DNA of 64,000 nt from Bryum argenteum (GCA_037043015.1 CM073330.1:1513263-1577262); one strand, 5' to 3'. Counted from the first letter of the stretch, positions 34,740 through 46,918 are shown. Numbers and translations are program-made. The notes: generated from the letters alone by a model not told the origin.

Positions 34740-36309
34740 CTAGTGGGACCCGTGCCGTTGAGCACGTTCAACTTGGATTGCCTAAAGCTATAAAACATTC
34801 ATAAACTTCAAATAAGTTAATAGAGAAAATATTAAAAAATACATATCAAATTTATATATTTAGAATAATAAAATATACATCAATGGTCTCAAACATGGTC
34901 TCTTTTTTATTTTACGATAACATTCCATTGGATCATTCCTCAAAATGGGTATTGACCGGTGGAATCCCTTTACTCTTTGTAAAAGGGTATCATAACGTTC
35001 GTTTGCAGGTTCACTACTGAGCAACCGTAGGCCATGAGTGTATATCTCATAATCTGTGGACGAAATGTCACTGTCTTCATCAAAATGCTATCCTTGATGT
35101 AACATACACATCAATAGCTAAACTAAATATAGCTACTTCTGATCCATAAACACTCATTAAAGATGGATCCACCCAAGGCCGTCTTATTCTATCTGCCTCC
35201 AATTCTTTTTGTGATGGATATACATAGTTGGATAGCAGAGGAAACTCTATCTTATATGCAAATCCCCAATCACAAACACCTATGTACATATTATCTTCTT
35301 CTTTGTGTAATAAGATGTTGTCGGGAGACAAATCACAATGTATGCTACCATTTTTATACATAATAACAGAAATAGCATACCAAATAAAAAGTGCCAAGAC
35401 AATCGGATTCGTAGTCGTTGAAAGAACTTCACATTGTCAGCATCCACTCCTCGCTCCATACGTGATTTTCCATTGCACTTGAAGACCATACTTCTCATCG
35501 AAAAAATAAATTATTTAAATAAAAGATAAATAAAAGATAAAATTGAAATTGAAAATCTATCTATACATCATGCTTTAGATGATACATTAATCAATGAAAT
35601 CAGGCACATGAAATATCAAACAAATTTATTTCAATATTATATTTCAGTATTACCTACATCCAATTGAATAGAGTACAAAATATTTCATTCCATTGTTAAA
35701 ATAATTGATTAATTGCGTAATATAATACTTGAAAATTCCAAAATCTATCATTTTTTTCCTCATTATGAGTTTCTAAAAAAACTCTTTAGCCATATATAAT
35801 TTGATTTCATTCTGGTGCATGATTTTTTAAGGTCTCTTTAGTTCTTGATTAGAAAGAATAAATTAGACAAACTTTAAAAGTTATAAAAAAAATATTCTTA
35901 TTACTTAGTGTGTCACATGATCAGATGTGGTTTCAGTTTTCTATACTTATGAAGTATCAAGAAAAATAAAAATAAAAATGATAATCAATGATATTGCTCA
36001 GGCAAATATAATCAATTAAAATAATCAATTATTTTATTTGGTTGAAAAAGTAAGTTATGACCTACTTACCTACAATCCATAAAATCAACCAAATAAAGCA
36101 TCATAAAAGTTTATTTTAATATTATATTTAGAATGACCTACTACTAATTGAATAGGATACAAAATAATTTATTTTAACCCCTAAAGTCCACACTACATTA
36201 AAAAAATAGTCTGAAATTGAGCGGAAAGTGTGGATACAGGAGGCAAGTCTCGACGACGGATTCCAGCACGGAACCGTCGTGTGAGACAAAGCCTCCTGTA
36301 TTGTACCCA
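34740..36309. other. 1.57-kb insert between 171-bp direct repeats
   Basis: The insert begins CTAGTGGGACCCGTGCCGTT and ends with the right arm of a long hairpin. It carries a protein-kinase relic (35080-35440) and, at 35905-36180, a reverse copy of the AT-rich repeat found inside the hAT relic at 16.6-16.9 kb. The near-identical flanks suggest a recent arrival. No terminal inverted repeats or LTRs were seen. Confidence 0.6.
35080..35440 (-). pseudogene. Protein kinase catalytic-domain relic
   Basis: The minus-strand frame includes IHCDLSPDNILLH, which fits the kinase catalytic loop H-x-D-L-x-x-x-N (here HCD instead of HRD). It is followed by VCDWGFAYK in the position of the DFG metal-binding motif (DWG here). 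Downstream, RRPWVDPSLMSVYGSE and AIDVYVTSRIAF resemble the activation segment and the DVYSLG-like helix F region. The N-lobe was not found. Upstream of about 35440 the frame closes with a stop, and no start or splice site was convincing, so it is a fragment. The plant kinase subfamily cannot be named from this piece. Confidence 0.65.
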
Positions 36310-36312
36310 CAC
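36219..36312 (+). other. Long imperfect hairpin of about 94 nt
   Basis: The left arm GTGTGGATACAGGAGGCAAG then TCTCGACGACGG pairs with the right arm CCGTCGTGTGAGACAAAGCC then TCCTGTATTGTACCCACAC, around a loop holding CCAGCACGG. Arms of about 35-40 bp pair with a few mismatches and bulges. It lies at the right edge of the 1.57-kb insert. It could be an element terminus or a foldback RNA. No function is shown. Confidence 0.7.
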
Positions 36313-36579
36313 CCACTTTTAAAAAGTATACATTTCTATTTCTTTACTAATGAAGAAAATATAGCTTTGCATTATGTATATGCAATTTAACAAAAACATC
36401 ACCAATGCATATGCTAATTTAACTATTCCCTTTCAAACATTTGATCAAATTAGCCTCTAATTTTGGCTATTATGCTATAATTTCGGGAAGCCTAGATAAA
36501 AAGGTTCGAATTAATCTTTCCAATGATTTTTACATAATATTTCCTATACTACAAGAGATATGTGAGAAAAATTGTAAAG

Positions 36580-37180
36580 TCAAACTTCAGCTTAACCCCT
36601 AACTTTCCTTAGTGTTTTTTGGGAGCTTGAAACTTCAAAACTGCAATTATCTACTCCTATGCACTCCCGGGGTGCGAACAAGATTTTTTTCCTTTTTTAA
36701 AACTTCCAATTGTAAGATCTTGTACCTAAGACTATTTTTAGTTGTTGATCCAAAATTTGACCGTTGGGTGTTGACCGTTTGAGAGATCATAACATCCAAA
36801 GTTTGTCTCCCAAGTTTTTTTGGGCATTGCAAAGATTGGTTTTGAAAATTTTGGAGGCTGCCCTTCTAAAATTGGTGAGCTGTTTGACTTGGATCACTTT
36901 GAAATTTGAATAGTGATTTAGTAATAAACATATTTCCAAAAATAAAATTTTAAAAAATTACTTTTTAAAGGTGGCCTTTTTCGACTTGAAACCTAAAATT
37001 TTCTGCATGAAGGAACTTCTAAAATTGGAATTTGACTTTGCAAATTTTACCACATACACTTTGCAGTATAAGGAGCACCACGAAAAAATCTTAGATAAAA
37101 TCATTACTCTTGACTACTTCATCTGGGGTGCCCGAAAGTGCAAAAACCCATTTCGGGCTTCAAAGAAAGTCAGGGGTTAA
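36580..37180 (-). repeat. Dispersed AT-rich repeat family, minus-strand copy
   Basis: It contains the reverse forms of the family landmarks: CTTAACCCCTAACTTTCCTT, TTGGGAGCTTGAAACTTCAA, TTTTGGAGGCTGCCCTTCTA, GCAAATTTTACCACATACAC then TTTGCAGTATAAGGAGCACC, and GGTGCCCGAAAGTGCAAAAA. This is the longest copy recognised. Confidence 0.65.
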
Positions 37181-40100
37181 GAGCTTTAAAATTCAGGTTT
37201 TAGTTTTCAGCTTTGAAGCGGCAAAATAAATAAATTATTGCTAACATTTTTTGAGATCGATTGCTTTTTTTGAAATTTTTTGTAATTAATTTTTTAAGTA
37301 CTCAGGTTTTGAAGCGACCAAAATTAATAGTTTTACTAATTCAACACGTGTGTCCCCCAAAAATTTCAAGAGCTAGATTCAAAGTTATCCATAATATTAC
37401 AGTTTGTCTTTCTAAATTGCTAAAATTTGAGAATAAGGAATTTTTTGAATTTATTTCTTCTCGAAATCCTCAAACTCATATCTAGAGATACCTACTTACC
37501 ATTCAACTTCCCCTAAACCAATGCAATAAATGTAGTGCATGTTTTACCGAGATTCTTGATTTCTACCTTCTTTTAATAAATAGATTGCATAAAGGTTCAA
37601 AAAGCCAAATGAGTGTCTAAAATTTTGCATGAGCATGCTCAATTTACTTATCTACATGGAAAAAAATCTAAGGAAGATGTTTGAGGTAATATGCATGACG
37701 TTTTACTTTGCACAAAGTAGACTATGTTCTTTGAAAAAAAAGTTTGCATCAACTTTGATGACATATTTAACTAAATATGGACAATCCACGGTCTACAATT
37801 AAGAACAATAGTTGCAAAATGATTTCTAGAATCTAGGTTCTACGAAGATACTCTTCAAATATGTAGATTTTAAGGTCATGGATGGAGGGATCTCCCCATG
37901 TTTTAAAGTCCTTTAAATAAGCCCAAAGTCCATATTTAGTTAAATGATGCATTTTGGATGTTATAATCTTACAAGCAAAGATCCAACAGTTGAAATCTTA
38001 CCCACTACCTTTGATGGTGCATTTTTTAAAGATTCTACGGTTGAAAGTTTTAAAAATGTGAAATAATATTTCTCATATTCCAAAGTTTTACAAGGTGGTA
38101 TGAAATCACAATTTTAAAGTTTGGAGCTCCCAAAACACCATGGTCGTTTAGGAGTTGAAAAAAGGGTTCTTATGTATTTGTATAATGGAAATTTGAAAGA
38201 CTTTTGGAGTAAAATAAAGAGTACTTAATCAATCAAACATTGCCCTATTATGACCTTGAACGTTATAGAAAGCACAACAAAGTTCATATAAAATGTAAAC
38301 TACCGATATAGTTCTGGTTTTACTTTTTCTTAAAACATATTTATGCAATGCCCTCTATTTACAATCTATCATAGTTTTAATAGGCATATAGATATCACAA
38401 ATAAACACGCATATAATTGTATTGGTGCAAGGTACTTTCAAATGTTTCAATAAGTAAAGTTTGAAGAACAAGTCAAGCGTGAAGAGTGAAGTGATGGCTT
38501 GTGTATTTTGATGTAATTAATCGCTTTTGTCCTTTTTGAGTCCAACCAAGGATAGGGTGTATCAATGATTCTCCCCCATAGACTTTTCTATCTCAAACTC
38601 ATCATCTATGGCCAGGCTGTTGTTTTTCTTGAACACGATTCACATAACATTGAACAAAAATTTCAGATTAATTGTTGTACTAATTATGTCAATAGAAATA
38701 ATACTCGAAATTTTCTTTGGTGTAAAGTCTTCATAACATAGTCTTAGCGCTTATTATTACTGTTGATAATAACCTTCATGTCCCCAAATCAATTTCCATG
38801 ACCAATACTTTCTCTGAAGTTTTTATTTTAGAGCATGCGAGTTTACACTAGTAATTTATTAGTAAATTCTAAAAACAAATTGGCCATTATAATAAATGGT
38901 TCAAGTACATTAAGTTTTAACATATAATAAGTGTTTTTCTATTATAATGAACAAATCAATCTACAAATTTTGAAAGCCATATTTTACAAGCATTTGTTTT
39001 TAATCATATTTTTGAGCAACCAACTCTTAACTTTGGAATTGATAGCTTCATTCTTATTGTAATTGTGAACAAATACTTTTATCTCTGATTTGAACCTACT
39101 TATATTGTCAACTTTTGATCAAGAAAGAAGCCCATCCATCTACATTCAGTTCTCTTAGAAATAATTAAACGCACATTCTTTAATTAGTTGCTGTGAACCG
39201 TCGAAACAGTTCACGCTTGCGGCAGTTGCTTTTTATAAGATTTAGTTTAGTTTATTCTTATTCTAATTTCCTAATTGGGACATTTAGACCAAATTTTTTG
39301 GTTCTTGGGAAATCCATGACCTGGGTGGAGTTTCGCCTAAATGCCCTGGCTTTGATTTATTTTATTCTAATTTGGTAATTTTGATTGGTGTCAATGTACT
39401 TATGACAAGTTTCGGGTATTTTTTATGCTTCCACTATTATTCATAGTTTAGCGCATTTGCATTATAATTGCTTGGATTCTTCCTATCTAAATAATCAAGG
39501 AATTTGTTAAACCGTGCGGAATTGCGGATGAATTAGTGGATGAACGCGGATTTATCCAGTGGAGCGGATGAAGCTTTTGCTCCCACTACTCCAAATTGGA
39601 TCAGGGATGAGGGAGTTAGCCCAGAGAAAAGCCAGATCTTCTAAGGAGGCTTTGCCGGCTTGAGGTCGACTTCGTAGATCAGTGTTGCTGACTTTGGAGG
39701 ACGATTGCAGACGATTGGTGAAGATTTTACAAGAGTTCTTTGGTGGAGGAAAAGCACTATCAAGTTAGCTTTCTAGGAAACCCTAACTTGTTTCAAGAGG
39801 AGCAAGAATGAGTACGAAGCAGCCATTCTAGTGGCTAGGGTACTGCTGTGGTGGTTAGCGCTTCCCTTTGTTTGCTTGTGATTTTTATTGCAGTTTCATT
39901 AATTTTGTGCTATCCCATTGTTGAATGAAATCTTGCATGTTCACATAGATGTATGTCGTCAATGCTCTTTAGATGTGGAGTTCATTGCTTACAATAGAAA
40001 GATCACTTTACAACCACCCACTAGCCACGTGTAAACTCTTACCGGGTCACCAGTATTTGCCCTTGAGCACACTTGCCCCCCAAGTATGATCCCATAACAA

Positions 40101-40249
40101 AAAAGTGTAACTTCTTGGTATAGTTCATCTACTTCTATAATAAAATATTGTACGATGATCCTTCCTACCCACCAATGTACCAACCTACCTACCTTCTTTT
40201 ATGTTTTTTGAATTATGTAAAAATAAATTTTAAAAAATTTAAAAAATTA

Positions 40250-40252
<3 letters not shown>
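37181..40252. other. Unassigned AT-rich DNA with one repeat copy (about 37960-38180)
   Basis: At 37960-38180 the dispersed family recurs on the plus strand (GATTCTACGGTTGAAAGTTT, GTTTGGAGCTCCCAAAACAC). A more balanced patch at about 39520-39880 (GCGGATGAATTAGTGGATGA onward) has no frame or known motif. No gene is called. Confidence 0.4.

Positions 40253-40319
<67 letters not shown>
40253..40319. repeat. (TA)n microsatellite, about 33 units
   Basis: An uninterrupted TA run, flanked by an AT-only stretch on both sides. Length is likely to vary between individuals. Confidence 0.98.
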
Positions 40320-40322
<3 letters not shown>

Positions 40323-40741
40323 AATAGATAAATAGATTTTAAAAAACAGTAAAATAGACATATAACAAATAAGTCTCAAAAGACTCAAAAGTGATTTATC
40401 TGATATAAAAAAATCACTTGAGTTCTATGACAAATAATGCCTTATTGATCTCCAAAGGACTAAGGAGTTTGCACAAAACTTATTATAAAATATGCATTGT
40501 GCAATTCTTATGAGATATTTCTTAAAAGCAACGCAAAGATCCTACTCCTTAAATTAGATCGATACGGTTGAATTTAAGAAAATGGATACTATTTATCCAA
40601 TAATCAATAAAAGAGAGTAAAACCTTAAATATCAACAAAAATTATGATTTTTTTTACTATTGATAATTGGTCAAATCGGTTAAAATCACGTACTATATGA
40701 TAGCATAGAGAGAGGCCACAAATAATCTATAAGGAACACCA

Positions 40742-41850
40742 TTAGTTTAACACTGAAGAAACCTTGCCCGGTGTGTAATTTCTGAACTTCTTCGTCGGAC
40801 AGCTCATCGACTTCGTTGGACAGCACCTCTTTGGTACTCCTGGTTGAATACAAATAATTACCGGAATGACTTTGACCATTTCCTGGTGAATGTCGACGTG
40901 TTCTGACTTCTGACAGACAGAAGACATTCGGAGTATTTCAGATTTTTCCTCCACTTTCTCAGGATAATTCACCAGGCTCAGACCACGACCGATCAGAGTG
41001 GGCTACGTAAGACTGCGTATTTATCTTCGATTCAGCAATATTTGCCGGCCATGGAAAAGGGTTTTCAGGTGCAATCGCTACGGAAGTCTTTGGGGACGCT
41101 GAGTTCACCATCTTTACTAAACTGGTCCCCTGGACCTTGGTTCGGTCGATCACAAAGAGAGCAAGTGAAACAATAATTTAATTGAACTTGACTGAGTACA
41201 AGGAGAACTTTATACATGCTGATCGATCCAATTTCTTGTAGCAGGCCCGGCACTCCCGTCGCAGCATAATAATGAAGTCATCCACACAGCTTCTCCCTCT
41301 GCATGCGAATCGTGGCACCAAATATTGCATAGTAATGTCAGCATTTAGAAAACCTGGCTCCCAAAAACATCAACTCGGATCGATGTCTATCAAGCAATAA
41401 CTGGTGGCAGGGTCTAGTGGCAGGAACTGGTGGCGGTCCCGGACGCCTTATTAACTGGTGATGGGAAATGGCTAGGCTGGCCTGTGCTTTCATATTTACG
41501 ACTTGATCCATGCTAATTCCTTCCTTATTCTACCACTGAATCTTAAGTTTGCATTGATACAACGGCGGTGTTGATTGTTGAAGTTACCAGTTTAGAACTT
41601 ATCCTCTCATACTCGGCTCTCTCAAAAAATTGTGGTTGATTCCATTCTTCATGCTCGGATCGGTTTTCATTTTTATGAGGAGGGCGCTGTCTTGGCACCT
41701 GCACGGTGACAAGCTAACTTTCTGTAGAGTGCTCCATGCAACAATGGGAAACTGAAATGTGAAGAGAGCGAGCATGCCCATGTTCATTCTATCACAAGGA
41801 TTTTGATGATTGACATACCTAGTTCCCAATTTATCTATCATATAAGTGCC
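40742..41850 (-). pseudogene. Gene 2, copy A' (downstream of the intact AP2 gene), decayed
   Basis: This is a paralogue of the gene at 52605-55011, about 500 bp downstream of the AP2 stop on the same strand. The 31-bp exon at about 41815-41845 has an internal stop in the frame used by the fuller copy. The next exon (about 41600-41700) holds QRPPHKNENRSEH and the one at about 41230-41300 CVDDFIIMLRRECRACYKKL. The acidic exon seen in the fuller copy is largely gone; only HQEMVKVIPVI remains near 40860. I do not recognise the family. The CVDDFI-x-MLR segment faintly resembles the helix 2-3 region of TAF13-type histone folds, but this is too weak to name it. Confidence 0.6.
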
Positions 41851-42356
41851 TGTTTCTTAATTATTACAAGTTGATTGATCACTTAAGCTCTCAGTAGTAA
41901 GAAATGAAGAAATAAAATAGGAGATATGAATATTTTAAAATGAAGCACTACGATACAAAACCTCTATCAAAGGGTTCTCAAGAGGGAGAAGCTATTCTAA
42001 TAGAAAATAGAATATAGAAGACGAAGCTCCACAAACCATTTTGTATGATAAAATGTAGCCTAATGGAGTACTGAGCATGCCCAACAAGTGTGTTCATGTT
42101 TGATCAATGGGCATTCCTGTAGTAAGCAATTACAAATAGTTCAGTCTAGTCTTTCACCGCTCAAAAATTGGTGTGTGTTCAAAGGTTACTAATTCATAGT
42201 CGTGTATACATAATGCATTCCGAAAACATATATATTACAAAAACCATTTACATGATCAAGTTCTAGCTTGTAGAATCAACTCATCCTGAGCTTAAAGTTA
42301 CACCAAGCCGATCAGATCCCGATATGATAGTCCAAATACTCCCTTCACTTCACTGT

Positions 42357-45300
42357 CTAAGCTGGAGGAGGCCCGAAACGCTTCGCAGCTGTAAGAAGAT
42401 CACGATCCAAATTAAACAAACGATCCTTCCAGCTCTGGCCACCGTCTCCGGCATCACTCATCTGCGTCCGAAGAGTTAAACGTCGTGCCACTGGACGTAT
42501 AACGCCTGAAGATTTCGATGATGCTGTCGGGTCCAACGAACCTTGCATGCTACTTCGATCCATGTTCAGCTCCATGTAAGAAACATAGGGAAGTCCGCTG
42601 CCATTGGGAATGGCTCCACTGGACTCGCAGTCAAAGCTGCTCGGGGTGCCGGATGATTGACCTTGAATGCCTGGTTGAGTCGGAATAAGACTCGACCCGA
42701 TTTGAGGGCCAGTTGAGCTTCCTGACCTGCTGGCGTAGACTGCTGGGGGCGACTGGTCTTCCGTCTCTGCGCTGGCCGCAGGAGATGTTGGAGCTGCAAC
42801 TTGAGTCTCGCTGAAGGACTCCAGAGCAGCAGTACAAAACACCTCGCTGAGGGCTGGTGTACGTCTTGGTACGCGAGTCGCCTTGCTTCTGGACTTCCTC
42901 GGCAGATACACCCGCAATGTCGCACTAAGGGCTGTAGGCAATTTCTCTGCCACGCCCTCTGTCTCCTCGAGCTGCTCAGGTCGGGAAGACTGTGCGCTGT
43001 ATGAACCGGTATTCTTTGCATCTGGTGCTGAGTGACTCTTGATCGTGCTCTTCCTCTTTCGGGAGGCTCGGTCTATCTGCGGCAGAACAAAACACCAGGC
43101 ATTGATTGAGAAATTTCATAACGATTTCATAATCTGATAGAAACCCGCACAGTTGGGTATGACTTGTATATAAAATCTTTCAATCAATCTAACACGTATC
43201 TATAATATTGATTTTCAACTTCAATGATATATGACGGCACGGTAGAAATCTGCAGTTCATCGACTGAAACCAAATAATCGTGCAGCTAATATTCAAGCTC
43301 GACCGATACCTGACCAGCTCGTGGTTCTGCGTCAATCATGACAGTTCTTGGAAGGCTGACCTCCCGAACACGAAGTGCTTCTTTCGCGATCTTCTCAAAG
43401 GCATTCTCCTTTACACGTTCTCTGCAATATTTCTTCCGACCGGTTGTCCTCGTGGGGCGTGCAACACGTCCAGAGCTCTGCAATTGAAAAAAGCAAAATG
43501 ATCCACTTAGTACATCCTTGATTCAATGTTTACAAAATAGCCGAAAGGCCATTGTTCGTTCTGAATACACTGTAAGAGAGCCACTACTTAGTTACCTGGT
43601 TGATGGGCAGATCGATCAACATACTTTCTGTGGCACTATCCAGCGGTGCAGCCAATGACTTCGCCTTTCTGATGTACTGCCGCTTTGGAGACACACAACC
43701 CACCTCCTGGGTAGGTGGTGCATCTGCCTCTGGTTGGATTGCAGGATTAGCCATCCCCGAAGAGCGCCGAGAACGGCCTGAACGTTTCTTCAAGACTGTT
43801 GCAGCCACCACTTTTGGTTTTTGAGCTTCTGTCCAACCACAACTTGCATCAGCATTCGAATGATCCAGCAAACACTCGTATGAGTATATTTCGGGACTCG
43901 TCTTAGATCCGTCTGACATCGACGGCGGGCCGTGTAATCTAGTCGGTAACTCGAGCATTCATAACATCCAGTTACTCAGAATACGCACAGCTACCGGAAC
44001 AGCGACGGTCTGGAAGCATTCTAAATGACAGCAAAGCAGTCTTCCAGGGTTAAGCTCTGTGAGCGGAGATTCACATGGGGAATGTACTTACTCCGTTTCT
44101 GTTTGCTTATTCCTGGTGCTGGCTTCACTGTTCGAAGGTGGTGGACATCGAAGATCCTCTCAACCATGTCGTAGTTTCCGCGTGTCATGGCTTCCCTCAC
44201 AACAGCTCTGCATGCATAGCAAGACATTTAACATAGCAAGACACTCGATACGCCAATGTTCTCGCAAGTCCGGCGAAAGCATCCCATATCAACACAAGTC
44301 TGTAAACGATGCGTGTACAACCAAATGTTGATATAACCCGATCAGATATGCCACAAAAGAAAAGCTTAATAAATTCGCTAACATGCACAGAAGATAAATG
44401 ATCGCAATAGTCTCTCCATGAGACGATTCTTTGAACGGGTCAACTTACCTCACGGCTTCATCCTCGGTCGCGTAACATCCGATGGGCTCGTGTGACCTGA
44501 CGTGCACCCATCATAACTTTGGTGAGTAGAAGGCCCAGCTCATGTACATACAGATTAATCGACTTCAAGCGTAATGAGGAGTTGATGCTGTCATGTGCGA
44601 AGTACGAGGGCTGGAGAATGATGAAGATTACATTCAAGGAACTAAGGGAGGGATCCAGAAGAATGAGTAGGTACACGTCTTACGCTTTGTCCTTCCTCGG
44701 CCTGTAGGATGCCGTATACTTGCCCACTTTGTCCTTGACGACCCCCGGGTATCTGGCCTCCTCACCAGTCTGTCTGCTCTCTCGACGCAAATATGCCACC
44801 ATCTGGGTGTGACTCAACCTCTGCATCTGCTTTCCACAATCCCAAGTATAGGCGCACCATAGTGAACGCATGCGAATGCCTCTGTCATCGAGAAATAAAC
44901 ATCATGGAATCGGCTCAGATTAGGAGATTGGTGTCTGTGCGACTTACGAATTCGTATTCCTCCTGGTAGCTTTCTGGTTTGAAGTTGATATCAGCGTCGG
45001 GTCCGAACAGGAAGAGCGCGGCTCTGTCATACACTCTGCAAGCATTGGTTTATGTCACTAATCAGGAGAATAGTGATTAACTGAGGTGGGAAAATGCCGA
45101 TGTCTGCAATGTTGCATGCTTATGTCCTGTACAGAATTTGTAACAAGGCACTAAAAAGCTTCATTTAGCAGTTCAAACGCATCACTGAGAACACCAACTA
45201 TGATATACCAGCAGCTTGCTGAGTGACCTGCGATATAAAGGAAGGAGATGAGGGATCTTACTGTGCTGCATGAACCTTGGTAATTGATGCACCTGCGGAC

Positions 45301-46918
45301 ATGTTCGCAAATAACATGGGTTCACCAGTCAGTACTACCATAAAAAATTCCATCCAGATGAGTCGATTCGACTTCTTCATAGATAAGAAACAACGCAACT
45401 CATAGTTACGCGTACAAAATTAGACTTCAGGTAATTCTACGAAAAGTAAACATCACGTCTGCACAAGCGGGAGTTCTCACCGAGATAAATTTGTCTGCCC
45501 TGGTACCTGAGAACGCAGCGTAGAACAGTATCATAAGTGCAAAGGCCATTCGACATGAATCAGCTTGAAAAACATCCCTTCACTTACTTACAACGACGAA
45601 ACATCATCCATGAGTACCACGGCAGCATTTCGTACAGACTTCTGAGGAATTTACAATCGGAATTTCAGGTTGATCGTACATACCAGATGTGCGCCTCCCA
45701 TTTCTCCGTTCTCTTGTACAGAATCACGCCGCAGTACTCCGATGTCTTGCTCTTTGGTCCGTGTCGCTTTTGCTTCCTCTTGCGCTTCCTCGTGCTGGTT
45801 TTCTCACTGCACAGCACAGCCGGGGTGTCTTCGTCGCAGGTACTGGATCCTTGAAACATCGCATTGCTGAAATGTTCCTCGCTTAGCGCTGGTAGCCCCC
45901 AAAACTGGTCGCATGTGGAGCACATGGACCAGGCATAACACCTTTTGTGCAGGGGCTCATGCTCAACAGGAGCAGACAGATATGTCTTAGGCGATGCAGG
46001 TGCTATCGCCTCAGCACCCCCCCGAACTTTTACCGAATGCGCAGCTGCCGTCTCGGGTGCAACATGAGTCAAGTTGGTAGCGGTCGGAGCACGCAAGTCT
46101 GATACTGGTGCTTGTCCTCCCTCAGCATCGTCATGTAACTGCGACGGTGCCGCAGTGGTGGTCCCCGGCTTGATTTCTACCGGAGTCCCACCTTCGGAGG
46201 CCAATGACTGTTGGCTCGTGTTCGGGTCCTCGTCGGTATGAGGCTGCTGATCGTCTGCAGGCGGAACAGGATGGATAGCTGTTACCTGGCCTGGCGAGCT
46301 TTCCACGAAAGGTGGAAGCCAAGGCATGATGGTGATGCCGGCTGAGCTCATACAAGGTGGCCAACGCAGGAGCGGGGGGAGGCTCGCAATAGTACCAGGA
46401 ATTCGAAGACGGGCGTACTCCAGCCTGTAAGCGCCTTGAATAAGGCCACCCACAGTCGGGATCGGCTGAAACACGCCCGTGTTGATCTCAGTCTGCACGA
46501 ACTCGAAGAGTTGAAGCAAACACGGCTGGCTCTTCGGACTCATCACGAACGCCCCATAGAGCGGCTTGCCATCGCCGGAGATTGCCTGGACAAAGTGACG
46601 ATGGCCAGCCTGGGCTATCCCATACAGCTCCGTGATGACAACCCGCCCAGGCTCGTTCTGCACAGTAAGGACTAACATCTGCGCAGCTACAGGCACATCG
46701 GCCTCCCACGACAGGCCGTCGGGTGTTGGAAGCCCGCAGGCTGTCCCTGTGATGTACCACTGTTGGTCCACGTTCTGCTTCTCCGGGGAAGGAGCGTGCG
46801 GAGTGGTTAATGGCGATCGCCGCATCAGTCGGTCGTAGAGGTCAGTGTTGTTTCCTGCCTCCACCCAGGAGACCACAGGCGCGCGATCCAGCGCCTTTGG
46901 CACCGGCATACTCGCCAT
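42357..46918 (-). CDS. APETALA2 (euAP2-type) transcription factor, ten exons, copy A
   Basis: Model (minus strand): 46918-45684, 45506-45481, 45292-45262, 45035-44948, 44826-44684, 44496-44449, 44207-44092, 43912-43596, 43477-43310, 43076-42357. All introns are GT-AG, phases agree, and the total is 2892 bp (963 residues). The start is the first ATG after an in-frame stop. A basic stretch RKRKRKQKRHGPKSK (376-391), a likely nuclear signal, leads into AP2 domain 1 (393 to about 455): SEYCGVILYKRTEKWEAHIW, GRQIYLG, QVYDRAALFLFGPDADINF. The missing ten-residue insert and DADINF point to euAP2, not AINTEGUMENTA. Linker QMVAYLRRES leads to a divergent domain 2 (485 to about 540): ARYPGV, IGCYATEDEAV. 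The tail is Ser/Pro-rich with basic patches. Expected role: DNA-binding nuclear regulator. YCGV and QVYD replace usual YRGV and RAYD. The exon 8 start is the least certain junction. Confidence 0.85.
42508..42528 (-). promoter_or_regulatory. miR172-site-like sequence in the last AP2 exon, probably degenerate
   Basis: The coding strand reads GACAGCATCATCGAAATCTT. The known euAP2 target of miR172 is CTGCAGCATCATCAGGATTC. Ten bases (CAGCATCATC) agree, in the same reading frame (A-S-S) and downstream of both AP2 domains as in euAP2 genes. The part that would pair with the microRNA seed matches poorly (about half), so regulation by a standard miR172 is unlikely. It may be a relic or chance. Confidence 0.3.
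45262..45506 (-). other. Two microexons (26 and 31 bp) encoding the core of AP2 domain 1
   Basis: 45506-45481 (26 bp) supplies YQGRQIYL. 45292-45262 (31 bp) supplies ASITKVHAA, with split codons at both ends. Acceptors are CTCAG and CGCAG; donors are GTGAGA and GTAAGA. From memory, euAP2 genes of seed plants have microexons of these sizes at these places, which supports lineage and model. Both are recognisable in pseudogene B and, altered, in C. Confidence 0.8.

Noticed and set aside
34569-36480. 171-bp repeats as LTRs of a small LTR element
   Set aside because: The repeats lack TG...CA ends, and the insert shows no primer site, purine tract or gag/pol words.
39190-39900. Possible solo LTR (TGTGAACCGTCG..., TATA-like TTTTTATAAG)
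   Set aside because: No TG...CA boundaries, no target duplication and no second copy were found.
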